NCBI GenBank assembly: GCA_024234395.1 | Contig: JACKOH010000001.1 | Span: 1,135,001 to 1,199,000 of the forward strand | Direction: 5' to 3' | Origin: Pseudomonadales bacterium | GTDB lineage: Bacteria > Pseudomonadota > Gammaproteobacteria > Pseudomonadales > Pseudohongiellaceae | DNA length: 64,000 bases | In this document: piece by piece, positions 9,067 to 17,996 of the stretch | How the letters are laid out: every line of letters starts with the position of its first letter | Numbering within the stretch: position 1 is the stretch's first letter | Translations under genes and position numbers: made by a program | Notes under the pieces: model-generated | Told to the model about the DNA's origin: nothing | Seen by the model: only the letters and a program-made list of their open reading frames with translations | Databases searched by the model: none

Positions 9067-9187
9067 AGCGGCAAAGAACTGTATCGAAGACGTTCTCCGA
9101 ACTCAGGGTTATTTCTGGCTGGTGGCTAACATTGATTCGTCTTCAGATTGAAAATGAACTGGAACCGGCACTCCATAGGAGAATAAG

Positions 9188-10840
9188 ATGACAAAAATCA
9201 CAAATTCTAAAGTCCGATTTTATTTAGCTATCCTTTCGATATTCGCGGTGAGTGCTGCATGGGCTCAGGATGAAGAGGCCGCCGGTTATGAGTATCTGAA
9301 TGAACTACGTACACGTGCCGGAATGATTCCCTTTTTACAAAATGACAATTTACAAACAGCCGCAGCAAATCATGCTCAGTATCTGGTTGGAAATTCGACT
9401 TCGAGTTTGCGATATGGTGGTCATTTTGAAAATCCGGGAGATCCTTATTTTACCGGCAACCAGGCTTCTGATCGTACCGGGGCTGCTGACTACCTTTCTA
9501 CTGTGGTAAGCGAAAATGTCAGCACGGGTCAATCTGATGTATTTGCTTCTATCGACGACCTGTTTTCAGCTATTTACCATCGATTTGGCTTTCTCAGTTT
9601 TAGCATGGATGAAGTCGGACTCGGGTTCGTTAAGGATTCCGTGATAGATTATTCTGCCTATACGTACAACATGGGCAATACCGGTCTCAACGACTTATGC
9701 CGGGGTTCGTCGTTTACCAGCACAGGTAACTTCTTTCTGAATCTGTGCTCACATGACAGTGACTTCAGAATATCCGGTACAGATAAAAATGCAGCGGAGG
9801 AACAAATCGAAGGTCAGAACCCTTTTCTCGTAACCTGGCCGGATCAGGGGGATACAGATGTTCCGCCGGCTTTTTTCGAAGAAAGTCCGGACCCGTTGCC
9901 GGATTATTCCGTATCAGGTTATCCAATATCGCTGCAATTCAATCCTATGGTCTACACTGACGTATCTGTTACGTCATTCAGAATATTCGAAGATTCATCC
10001 AACCGGGAAATATCGAATACTCGTCTGCTGGATCGCAATACTGATCCGAATATGAAGTTTTCAGGATTGGAGTTTGCCCTTTTTCCATTGGAAAGGCTGG
10101 ATTGGCAAACAGTGTACCGGGTGGAAGTGAAGTACGACTCCAACCTGGAATCTGATTCTTTGATGTGGAAATTTGCCACTCGCAACCCAGGTGCTCCTCT
10201 GTTTGAATATGCAGGAGATGGCACAACGGTCGAGATACCTATAAATGCTGCCAACGATTTTATCTTCTACGTACCACCAGACCAGAACTATCCGACGATC
10301 CAGAATATTGGTGCTTCCTTCCCTGCCGGGCTTAGTGTCGACGTGAATTTCATAGACGGCAATACGTTATCAGTACGCATGGTCGGCTCTATTGGGCAGC
10401 AAGCGGATTTCGAAATGGTCGGACGAAGTTTCTCCCTGCGGATAGGAAATCAAGCGGAGATTCCTGTAGTTCCCGAGATCGATCTGACCGAAGACGGGGT
10501 CTCGGGGGGTGGAAACGAAGCTGTGGCAAGTTTCAACGAATCAACCTCGATACTTTCGATACCTCTTCTTGTCGTGGATGGCGAGTTACAAGTTGGAGTA
10601 AACCTCAGGCTTATTGACGGAAATGCGTTAACTTTTGTGGTAAATGACGTGATTGCTGCTGATGAAACCGCTTCCGATGAGGCACTTTTTACATCCAGTT
10701 CCTTGGAGCTGACCATACCAAAATTAAGCGCATTAGGCGCGAGCTTCTCAGTAACAATGAAGTTGGTCGATGCTGAGAATCTGCTGTTTCAAATTACGAC
10801 AGCGGAAGTGCTGGCTGAGCAGCCACAGAGCCAGCTCTGA
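9188..10840 (+). CDS. Secreted CAP-domain protein
   Basis: A 550-residue protein with AGGAG 6 bases before ATG 9188. A Sec signal peptide (LAILSIFAVSAAWAQ) is followed by a CAP/SCP domain over about residues 30-180. That domain has LNELRTRAGMIPFLQN, AAANHAQYL, VSENVSTG and IYHRFGFLS, the last two matching the usual CAP 'xxEN' and 'HR' positions. Residues 205-320 resemble an Ig-like SbsA/Big_5 domain (GYPISLQFNPMVYTDVSVTSFRIF in part). The C-terminal third is beta-rich and unassigned (EIDLTEDGVSGGG). YkwD-type bacterial CAP proteins are secreted; their roles are mostly unknown. It sits among three paralogous secreted proteins. Confidence 0.82.
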   Translation: MTKITNSKVRFYLAILSIFAVSAAWAQDEEAAGYEYLNELRTRAGMIPFLQNDNLQTAAANHAQYLVGNSTSSLRYGGHFENPGDPYFTGNQASDRTGAADYLSTVVSENVSTGQSDVFASIDDLFSAIYHRFGFLSFSMDEVGLGFVKDSVIDYSAYTYNMGNTGLNDLCRGSSFTSTGNFFLNLCSHDSDFRISGTDKNAAEEQIEGQNPFLVTWPDQGDTDVPPAFFEESPDPLPDYSVSGYPISLQFNPMVYTDVSVTSFRIFEDSSNREISNTRLLDRNTDPNMKFSGLEFALFPLERLDWQTVYRVEVKYDSNLESDSLMWKFATRNPGAPLFEYAGDGTTVEIPINAANDFIFYVPPDQNYPTIQNIGASFPAGLSVDVNFIDGNTLSVRMVGSIGQQADFEMVGRSFSLRIGNQAEIPVVPEIDLTEDGVSGGGNEAVASFNESTSILSIPLLVVDGELQVGVNLRLIDGNALTFVVNDVIAADETASDEALFTSSSLELTIPKLSALGASFSVTMKLVDAENLLFQITTAEVLAEQPQSQL

Positions 10841-11272
10841 TTCTGCTGCACCACTAAGAAATCAGCAATCACCAAGGTGGGCGCTGATCGCATAAATTGG
10901 TTGCGGTATAGCCAAAGCAATAACGCTTCTGTTTTAAGTCCTGCAAATGAGAGAAAACTCGAGAACTGGGAGTTCGGTAATGCTGAGGTTGTTTGGAGAA
11001 ATCAATGAGTGCTGATTCCACGTTCTCGTTGTGACGTCTGCTGAGGCCTAAAGCTACCGGAGCTGAGAGGCCACGCAATCAAGAAGCTTTCAAAAAGTGG
11101 TGGAATCGAAGTATTGCATCGTAATTGTCCGCACTTGATTTCATTGAGCGAAAACATGAAACAATTGCCAATGGATCAGCTGTGTAGAGTTTGCCATACA
11201 GCTGTGTGCGAGCAGAGAAAACCGGTAAGAAACCCGCCAACCCAGGAACTTTCCTACCGGTTCTTCAACTTA
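10841..11272. other. Intergenic region between convergent genes
   Basis: About 430 bases between the CAP gene and the convergent paralogue C. Short open frames occur, but none has a ribosome site or a credible composition. I see no strong terminator hairpin with a T-run for either gene. Confidence 0.4.
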
Positions 11273-12493
11273 TCAATTAAAGGTCAATTCGATTAGCTCG
11301 TTAGTACCAATCAGAGTGCCCGCTGGATTATAGGATTCCATTTTTACCTGAACGCCCGTTGCAACATCGATCCAGTTGATCGAAGTACCGTCGTCGGTGG
11401 ACGTTGTCAGCTTCACGGTGTTGAACGATCCCGCTTCCACGGTCACCGGCAAGTTGACTTCATCTATTACCGTATAACTTTCTGGCGATGCTGAGGTGAT
11501 AGTCTGCTCTGTCGGAACTCCGGGTAGGGGGGTCAGGAAAGTATTGGTAGTCGTGCTTTCGGTCGCGGCAGTAAACCACTCTGCACCTTTACAGACCTCA
11601 TAAGCTGTACTTACGAAGTACCCCGGGTCCACATAAACCGTATCAGTACTCGATAACTGCTGCTGCGAAAATCCAGGTATATTGATCGTGTTGTCGATAG
11701 TACTCTCTGACCGAGTCTGATATCGAAGGTTGTTCACGATCTGGAAGTGTGAGGTGGTCTCGATGACTGTTGTCTGTTGGCCCCCACCGGCAGCTATGGA
11801 TTGTTCGGAGCGGGTCGTCGTTTCGAGGTCCGCTGAGGCGACCCAGAACATGGATTGTTCAAAATACGTGAATGGTCCGCCGGTGAGCTGCCCGTCGTCG
11901 TCATACGCAGCAGTGCCCACCCGCGAAAGAGATCGGGTTCCGGTCGGTGGAAACACCCAATTTATACAAATACTGCCACCAAAACTTATTACCCGGCTTA
12001 CGCCGTTGTCACCACCCCCGGTATCACCGCCGTCACTCCCATCTCCGACGTCGCCTCCGTCACCACCATCTCCATCATTCCCACTGTCACCGCCGTCCCC
12101 GGAATCCCCACCGTTGCCGAAATCGGCCGCCAGTTCCAGAGCAAGCGCCACCAGATCGTCAAGCAGAGCGAGGTACTGAACTTCCAGACCAAATGAACCG
12201 CCAAGCACATAAAGGCCGCCCTGGGTCAATCCAGGCCCACCGGTAACGTTAACAGCGATTACAGTTCCCGAACCCTCGCAATCCGCCAGTAAACAGTAAT
12301 CCCTCACAAACCAGGATGATCCCGCTGCATCGACTGCCTGGGTTGTAGTCGGCGGATTGAACTCTAATGGGAGCACTGCCTGAGCTATGTCGGCAACCAG
12401 ATCGAAATTAGACTGTAGTGGTACCTGTGCCAGGGAAATCTGAGAGAAGAAAGCTGGTACCAGCAGAGCCGTGCAGTAAGTAAGTCTTTTCAT
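11273..12493 (-). CDS. Secreted protein of unrecognised family, paralogue C, with Gly/Asp-rich linker
   Basis: A 406-residue protein with a Sec signal peptide (MKRLTYCTALLVPAFF, cleavage near ISLAQ). It shares the family layout of the genes at 6284 and 7440: SSWFVRDYCLL with VIAVN and YVLGGSFG in the first third, YEVCKGAEWFTA in the last third, and the closing NWIDVATGVQVKM. Between these lies a linker of about 40 residues, residues 130-170, built almost only of Gly, Asp, Ser and Asn (GGDSGDGGDSGNDGD). Such stretches can bind calcium or act as flexible spacers. A and B lack the linker. It lies on the opposite strand, so it is not in their operon. Confidence 0.75.
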   Translation of the reverse strand: MKRLTYCTALLVPAFFSQISLAQVPLQSNFDLVADIAQAVLPLEFNPPTTTQAVDAAGSSWFVRDYCLLADCEGSGTVIAVNVTGGPGLTQGGLYVLGGSFGLEVQYLALLDDLVALALELAADFGNGGDSGDGGDSGNDGDGGDGGDVGDGSDGGDTGGGDNGVSRVISFGGSICINWVFPPTGTRSLSRVGTAAYDDDGQLTGGPFTYFEQSMFWVASADLETTTRSEQSIAAGGGQQTTVIETTSHFQIVNNLRYQTRSESTIDNTINIPGFSQQQLSSTDTVYVDPGYFVSTAYEVCKGAEWFTAATESTTTNTFLTPLPGVPTEQTITSASPESYTVIDEVNLPVTVEAGSFNTVKLTTSTDDGTSINWIDVATGVQVKMESYNPAGTLIGTNELIELTFN

Positions 12494-12994
12494 GGGGTCA
12501 CCTGATCCTGGCCGGGTTGAAGTGTGTCTGAAGTTGCAGCGAGAGCGCGACTCAGATTTTGTTGTTGAGCAAAAGGTAGCTCCGAAGCAGCGAATTGTCC
12601 AGTTTGCTGAATCACTGAGCGGGTGGTAAGAGCTGTTGCAAAGGTCTATCCGCTCGCTATCTCAGGTAACCGGATAAAGTGCGGGAGCCTGTTGTCGCCC
12701 AGATCAAAAATAATGGGGCTCGCGTTTCGATTTCTAGGAGATTGTTATCGAAACCCAGCTTCCATAGAGCCGACGAGTAAAGTGATATTCCAGTCCCTTC
12801 GTTGGTGCCTTTTGCACTTACAGAAGGGGCAGAACGGGCGGGTGTGCTGCGGATAAGGGTGCCCCAGCATTGCCACAATTGATCGGGGGAGTGCCTCGTT
12901 TAGGCAATGGCATTGCTTGATTCAGTTGTTTTAATAGAGACTCAATCAACGCACTGTTGATTGTTACTCCTCCTGGAGCTCGACCCTAGTGATT
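12494..12994. other. Gene-free region ending in a plus-strand terminator
   Basis: About 500 bases with no supported protein gene. It precedes the start of paralogue C on the minus strand, so part must be its promoter. On the plus strand it ends at a strong terminator (12995-13021) although no plus-strand gene lies upstream. A small RNA transcribed rightward is possible. I do not recognise a known RNA family. Confidence 0.4.
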
Positions 12995-13021
12995 GGCCCC
13001 CGTTACCGGGGGCCTTTTTTT
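12995..13021 (+). terminator. Rho-independent terminator
   Basis: An 8-bp GC stem, GGCCCCCG-TTAC-CGGGGGCC, is followed by seven T on the plus strand. Reading the minus strand the hairpin is not followed by T, so it is not a good terminator for prc. No plus-strand coding gene ends here. Confidence 0.8.
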
Positions 13022-13042
13022 GGGAAGGATTTTCGCTGGTGC

Positions 13043-15316
13043 TCAGTTAAGGCTGGGGCGGGTTTTGGTATTCTGGGCGGCTATGGCGCCGCCATCGGAG
13101 AGCCGCATCATGTCGACCAGAATGAAGCCACTCTCCATCAGCAGGGGATCGGCTTCCTCTTCTTCCTCTGCCCCCTCATCGTTTGCGGCAACCTCCTGAT
13201 CGTCAGTGCTGTCCAACTGGGCAACATCGGCGGTATCGTCCTCTTCGACGCTGGCCACGGTGTCGGCATCCTCGGCGTCAGAATCCTCGTCCACCCATTC
13301 ACGCAGGGGCAACCCTTTCAGGAAACGCCGCATATTTTCCGCGTCGAATTCCTCGCGACGGGATTCCTCGCGCTCGGCCTTCACGACTGCCTCGTTCAGA
13401 GACAGGGTGGTGCGATCGCGGTATTTCAGTGAGCGTTCGATCTGGTCTTCCAGATAGATGAAGTCCGGAGAGGTATCGGCGCGCTGCTCGTGCAGGCGCG
13501 TCAACTCCGGCAGGAACTCCTGAATCGGGTAGTAGGCGGAGTATTCCACCGGTCTGACGGTATCCCAGGGCAGGGCGCCTTCCAGACTGCTTTCACCCAG
13601 GTCTTCGTAAGTCTGCAGAATATCCGGGAATTCAATGTCCGGAACCACACCGCGGTGCTGGGTGCTTTCACCGGAGATACGGTAAAACTTCGAGCGGGTC
13701 AGTTTGACCTGGCCGTAGTTCATGGGAATGATCTCCTGCACCGTACCTTTACCGAAAGTCTGACCGCCCAGCACGATACCGCGCTGGTAGTCCTGGATGG
13801 CACCGGCGAAGATTTCGGAGGCCGAGGCGCTGGTGCGATTGACCAGCACCGCCAACGGACCGTCATAGACGACTTCCGGGTCGTTGTCGCCGAAAGCGCG
13901 GGTGAAGCCGGCCCGGATGCCGGTATAGCGGATCTGGACGGTGGCGCCGGTATCGATAAACAACCCGACCAGCTGATTGACCTCGCTCAGCGAGCCGCCG
14001 CCATTATTGCGCAGGTCGACCACCACGCCGTCGACACCTTCCTGCTTAAGCTCTTCCAGCAGGTTGCGCACATCGCGGGTGGAGCTCTTGTAATCAGTTT
14101 CACCGCGGGCCGCCGCTTCAAAGTCGAAGTAGAAGGTGGGCAGGTGGATAACCCCGATGCGGAATTCCTGACCGCTGTAGCTCAATTCAATCACTTCTTT
14201 CTTGGCTGACTGGTCCTCCAGCTTCACGGTGTCGCGGGTAATGGCGACGACCCGGGAACTGGATTCGCTGACCGCGTCGGCCGGGATTACGCTGAGCCGC
14301 ACGACCGTGCCTTTTTCGCCACGGATCTGGTCGACCACGTCATCCAGGCGCATACCGACCACGTCCTTGATCTCGCCGTCAGGACCCTGGCCGATACCGA
14401 TAATTTTTTCGCCGGCTTTCAGGTTGCCACCCCGTTCGGCCGGGCCGCCCTTAATCAGTTCCACCACCTTGGTGTAATTCTCCTCGGAGGTCAGCTGCGC
14501 GCCGATCCCCTGCAGGGACAGCGACAGTCCCATGTTGAAATTTTCCGAATCCCGGGGTGAAAAGTAGGCGGTGTGGGGATCCACGGTGCGCGCCACGGTG
14601 GCCAGATAAGTCTGGAACACATCGCGTTCGTTGGTTTTCAGCACCTGGTCCAGTTGATTGCGATAACGCTTGCTGAGTTTTTCGCGGATTTCCTCGTTGC
14701 TGTCACCGGTCAGCCTGAGACTCAGCACGCTGTTCTTCATGCGCTTGCGCCACAGTTCGTCCAGTTCGTCGCGGCTGGCTGGGAAGGGAGCGTCTTCGCG
14801 ATCGATGAGAATCTCCTCGTCGAGGGTGAAGTCCATGGCCGGGATGTCATTTTCGATGGTATTGATAGCGAAGATCAGACGATCCAGCAGCCGCTGCAGA
14901 TACAGGTTATACATGTCGAAGCCGGGCTCGACACTGCCGTTCTTGAGGCTGTCGTCGAGGATGTAACGGTAAGTCTCGAAATCGGCGACATCATCCTGCA
15001 GAAAGTAGAGCCTGGACCCGTCCAGAACATCCACATAGTTGTCGAACAACTCCGAGGAGAAATCATCATCCACATCCACTTTTGAATAATGCTTTTCTTC
15101 CAGTTCCTTGATCAGATCGGTTGCCGTCTGACCGTAGATCAGCTGACTGTGGATCGGCTGGTACAGGGACTCCAGGTCCAGTACCGGCTCCAGTTCCACT
15201 GCCTCCTGGGCCACGACCAGCGGACTGGCGGCCAGCAGCAGGGTACCCAGCCAGGCTTTGAGACGGTGAGGGAAGGTGAGTTGTACTTGTGAATGAGCTT
15301 TGCTGATATCGATCAT
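13043..15316 (-). CDS. prc: Tail-specific periplasmic protease (C-terminal processing peptidase)
   Basis: A 757-residue S41 protease. The signal peptide spans about residues 18-37 (LGTLLLAASPLVVAQ). An N-terminal helical domain with YRNQLDQVLK follows, then a PDZ domain around residues 245-330 (LSLQGIGAQLTSEE, ERGGNLKAGEKIIGIG). The S41 core has VDLRNNGGGSLSE, catalytic Ser in RTSASASEIFAGA and Lys in TFGKGTVQEI. The DUF3340-type tail is rich in acidic residues. The start ATG 15316 is preceded by GGGAAG at 5 bases. Prc degrades or trims periplasmic proteins with non-polar C-termini, including enzymes of peptidoglycan remodelling. Its length is about 70 residues over the E. coli enzyme, mostly from the acidic tail. 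Confidence 0.95.
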   Translation of the reverse strand: MIDISKAHSQVQLTFPHRLKAWLGTLLLAASPLVVAQEAVELEPVLDLESLYQPIHSQLIYGQTATDLIKELEEKHYSKVDVDDDFSSELFDNYVDVLDGSRLYFLQDDVADFETYRYILDDSLKNGSVEPGFDMYNLYLQRLLDRLIFAINTIENDIPAMDFTLDEEILIDREDAPFPASRDELDELWRKRMKNSVLSLRLTGDSNEEIREKLSKRYRNQLDQVLKTNERDVFQTYLATVARTVDPHTAYFSPRDSENFNMGLSLSLQGIGAQLTSEENYTKVVELIKGGPAERGGNLKAGEKIIGIGQGPDGEIKDVVGMRLDDVVDQIRGEKGTVVRLSVIPADAVSESSSRVVAITRDTVKLEDQSAKKEVIELSYSGQEFRIGVIHLPTFYFDFEAAARGETDYKSSTRDVRNLLEELKQEGVDGVVVDLRNNGGGSLSEVNQLVGLFIDTGATVQIRYTGIRAGFTRAFGDNDPEVVYDGPLAVLVNRTSASASEIFAGAIQDYQRGIVLGGQTFGKGTVQEIIPMNYGQVKLTRSKFYRISGESTQHRGVVPDIEFPDILQTYEDLGESSLEGALPWDTVRPVEYSAYYPIQEFLPELTRLHEQRADTSPDFIYLEDQIERSLKYRDRTTLSLNEAVVKAEREESRREEFDAENMRRFLKGLPLREWVDEDSDAEDADTVASVEEDDTADVAQLDSTDDQEVAANDEGAEEEEEADPLLMESGFILVDMMRLSDGGAIAAQNTKTRPSLN

Positions 15317-15602
15317 AAAGTCTTCCCGTGCTTCAACTTTAACTTACCTTTAACTTTCCCCTGGTACAGGCCAGACGAGACCCCCGCAAGGAGGAATCTA
15401 CAGATTGCTCTGCGTCATCAGCTCTGCATCATCATAAAGGAACGCCAAACGGACTTTTTCAGTTCAATCAAGTTATACATCAGTGTCGCCCGAGTATCTA
15501 CAGTCTTGATCAGCGAAAATCCGGTTCCAGACGAAAATTTCTTGAAAAGTACCGCTTGTGCCCCTTCTCCGCCACAGAAACGCCCGAATTCGCCCGTTTT
15601 CA

Positions 15603-16811
15603 TCAGGGCTTGATGACCTTGTTCCGGGCCGAGGCGTGGCGCTCGGCCCGCTCCACGTCGATGTAGCGATCGGTTATGGCGCTGGAACCGTGCCCGGCAT
15701 CGTCTCTGACGTGTTCCCGCGGCCGGTATTTGACATCTTCGGAGATACCGGTATGCCGCAACCAGTGTACCGTCGCGGCTGACAGGCGCTCGGCTTCCTC
15801 CACAAAGCCTTCCGCCCGCATCCGCGCCTCGGCAGTATCGAAACATTTCTGCACGATGCCGCGAATCTGCCGGGTGCTGGTGATGCCGCCGGTGCCGCGC
15901 GCCTTATGGATCAGCGGAGTCGACTCCCCGGGCATGGGCAGGGCCGGCAGCCCGCGTGACAGCCGGTAGCGTTTCAAGGCCTCCAGCATGGCGTCACTGA
16001 CCGAGATCTCCCGCTCCTTGTTGCCCTTGCCAACCGTCAGGAACCACCAGTTACCCTCCTGGTCGAGCTGAAAATGTCCCATCTGCGGTGACCAGCGGGG
16101 GGTTTCCACCAGTTCCGAGATTCGCAGGTACATGGCGAACAGGGCATTCATGATGAACAGCGAGCGTTCGTGAACCTCCGGGTCCGCCGCGGCCATCTGC
16201 TCAGCGGTTTCGATCAGGTAACTCCACTGCAATGGCGACAGGCGGCGGATCTTGGTCTGCCCCTGGCGTTTGCGGATGAACTTGCTTTTCTGGCGTATTT
16301 GCGAAACCGGGTTTGCTGCCAGAAAGTTTTCCTGAATCAAAAAGTTGAAGAAACTGCTTAAGACACTGAATAAGGATTGCAGAGCATTCTGCGAAAGCAC
16401 GTACTGCGGGGCTGTGGTCACATAGGGACGCCAGTCGGGGTTCGCTTTGCGCTGCCCCTCGCGGTTCAGGAAGCGGGCCACGTTCTTGCTGCCGACCCAA
16501 CTCTCTGGCGGCTGTCTCGAAAACTCCACATATCTTTCGATATCGTCTCTAGTGACTTGTTTTACCGACTTTTTTGCTACCAGCCATAACCACTGCAAAA
16601 AGTGCTCGATCTCGCGCCGGTAAGTGGAGAAGGTATCCGGGCTGCCGCGATAGCTGTAAATGAACTCGCTGGCCAGCTGATAATCCGCAGTGGCTTCAGC
16701 GGGCAGCGGGGCGGCACTCAGCCGGCCCAGGTCGGAAACCGGATGTTTGTACGGGTTGGGCATTTCTTCGAGGGTGTCGAAAAAGGGGCTTGGTGACTTA
16801 TTACCTGACAT
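15603..16811 (-). CDS. Stand-alone XerC/D-like tyrosine recombinase
   Basis: A 402-residue protein with a SAM-like core-binding domain (about residues 45-175; TFSTYRREIEHFLQW) and a catalytic domain. The active residues are present: Arg in MYLRISELVE, Lys in VGKGNKEREI, the H-x-x-R box in HWLRHTGIS, second His in DDAGHGSSAI and Tyr in TDRYIDVERAE. Length and layout differ from XerC and XerD (about 300 residues) because of an extended N-terminus and an insert near residue 115. No phage genes, att sites or partner recombinases lie nearby, so it looks like a resident chromosomal recombinase. Its target is unknown. Confidence 0.85.
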   Translation of the reverse strand: MSGNKSPSPFFDTLEEMPNPYKHPVSDLGRLSAAPLPAEATADYQLASEFIYSYRGSPDTFSTYRREIEHFLQWLWLVAKKSVKQVTRDDIERYVEFSRQPPESWVGSKNVARFLNREGQRKANPDWRPYVTTAPQYVLSQNALQSLFSVLSSFFNFLIQENFLAANPVSQIRQKSKFIRKRQGQTKIRRLSPLQWSYLIETAEQMAAADPEVHERSLFIMNALFAMYLRISELVETPRWSPQMGHFQLDQEGNWWFLTVGKGNKEREISVSDAMLEALKRYRLSRGLPALPMPGESTPLIHKARGTGGITSTRQIRGIVQKCFDTAEARMRAEGFVEEAERLSAATVHWLRHTGISEDVKYRPREHVRDDAGHGSSAITDRYIDVERAERHASARNKVIKP

Positions 16812-17147
16812 TATTTTACCTTACTAACCCTATGAAAAAATGCAATAAAAGTTGGTCATGTTAGTGGCCGCTCATATTCGACGGCCACAGCAAAGTTTTT
16901 CCAACAGCAGGAACCATGGCTGGCTGCTTTACAGGCTTTATCGACAGCCGCTAAACTCTCGTTATGTAGTTGAGTATATAACGTGAGTCTTTAACGGAGT
17001 AAAAATCAGCCGAGCAGTTGCCAGCGGTGTTTGCACCCAGCGGCAAGTTGACGCCACGGTGCTGAGCTGCCGATTGACCCTGGGCCTGAAGCCACCGGCA
17101 GAGACTCCCCTGACAGGGCCAGGCTGCAAGCCGAGCTGAGAACCACC
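16812..17147 (+). promoter_or_regulatory. mod operon control region with possible structured leader
   Basis: The region between the recombinase start and modA carries the ModE operator described separately and then about 165 bases of leader. The leader is rich in short inverted repeats (for example GCCAGCGG with CCAGCGGC, and GGTGCTGAGC). A molybdenum-cofactor-type RNA or a simple long leader are both possible. I cannot assign a riboswitch by eye. Confidence 0.35.
16960..16983 (+). promoter_or_regulatory. ModE operator upstream of modABC
   Basis: A 24-base inverted repeat with arms CGTTATgTA and TAtATAACG around a 6-base centre. Both the arms and the 24-base length match the classical E. coli ModE box of the modA promoter. 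A modE gene lies at the end of the operon. Molybdate-loaded ModE would be expected to repress modABC from here. Confidence 0.85.
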
Positions 17148-17969
17148 ATGAAAATTACGCGCAACCCCACCAGCGACCCGCACAACCTGCGCCGCGATAA
17201 CAGGATCACTATCAATCCCTTCACCGGTGGCCGGTTGGCGATGCTGCTGGCCGGCATGCTGCTGCTGTCGGCGCCACAATCCCGGGCCGATACTCTCACT
17301 GTAGCGGTCGCAGCCAATTTTGCTGAAACGCTGGAAACCCTGGTGGCCCAGTTTGAAAAGACCTCGCCGCACCGGGTCAGGCTGGTACGGGGCTCCAGTG
17401 GCCGCCACTTCGCCCAAATAGTCAATGGCGCTCCCTTTGAGCTGTTCTTCTCCGCCGACGCCAGCCGGCCCGCCGAACTGGTAGCGCGACTCGGCTTACC
17501 GGCGGACCGGCTGCGGACCTATGCTCGCGGCAGACTGGTCCTGTGGGGGCCCGGGCAGGGCTCGGCGGAGCAGGTGGAACAGAGTCTCAGGGACGGCACC
17601 TTCAAGACTCTTGCCATCGCCAATCCGCGCCTTGCGCCGTACGGACAGGCGGCCGTGGAGACCCTGCAGGCGCTGGGCCTGGGTGACCTGCTGGAAAATG
17701 GGACAGGCAGGGTGGTACGCGGCGAGAACGTGGCCCAAACCTATCAGTACGTGGCCACCGGCAATGCCGAACTGGGCTTCGTCGCCCAGTCTCAGGTACT
17801 GGCTGCAGGCAACAGCGCGTGGTGGCTGGTCCCGGAATCTCTTTATCAGCCGATCATTCAGCAGCTGGTAGTCCTGCAGGATTCCCCGGCAGGTCGGGAG
17901 CTGCTGGATTTCCTGGCCACCCCGCAAGCCGCTGCCCAGATCGAAGCAGCCGGTTACGGGCTCCCCTGA
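17148..17969 (+). CDS. modA: Molybdate ABC transporter, periplasmic binding protein
   Basis: A 273-residue protein with a signal peptide that has an unusually long N-region (hydrophobic core AMLLAGMLLLSAP, cleavage near SRADT). ATG 17238 inside the frame would give a normal signal peptide and is an alternative start. The mature part begins LTVAVAANFAETLE, the standard ModA opening, and continues with RLVRGSSGRHFAQI and APFELFFSADASRPAEL, which hold the oxyanion-binding Ser residues. It captures molybdate (or tungstate) in the periplasm for ModB and ModC, which follow. Confidence 0.95.
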   Translation: MKITRNPTSDPHNLRRDNRITINPFTGGRLAMLLAGMLLLSAPQSRADTLTVAVAANFAETLETLVAQFEKTSPHRVRLVRGSSGRHFAQIVNGAPFELFFSADASRPAELVARLGLPADRLRTYARGRLVLWGPGQGSAEQVEQSLRDGTFKTLAIANPRLAPYGQAAVETLQALGLGDLLENGTGRVVRGENVAQTYQYVATGNAELGFVAQSQVLAAGNSAWWLVPESLYQPIIQQLVVLQDSPAGRELLDFLATPQAAAQIEAAGYGLP

Positions 17970-17996
17970 GACTGTGGAAATCGGATCAATCAGGTT

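Noticed and set aside
13490..14209. A 239-codon plus-strand frame inside prc
   Set aside because: Shadow of the S41 protease gene; no start signal or domain.
15418..15846. Minus-strand frame overlapping the end of the recombinase gene
   Set aside because: Overlaps the catalytic Tyr region in another frame and has an arginine-rich, low-quality sequence.
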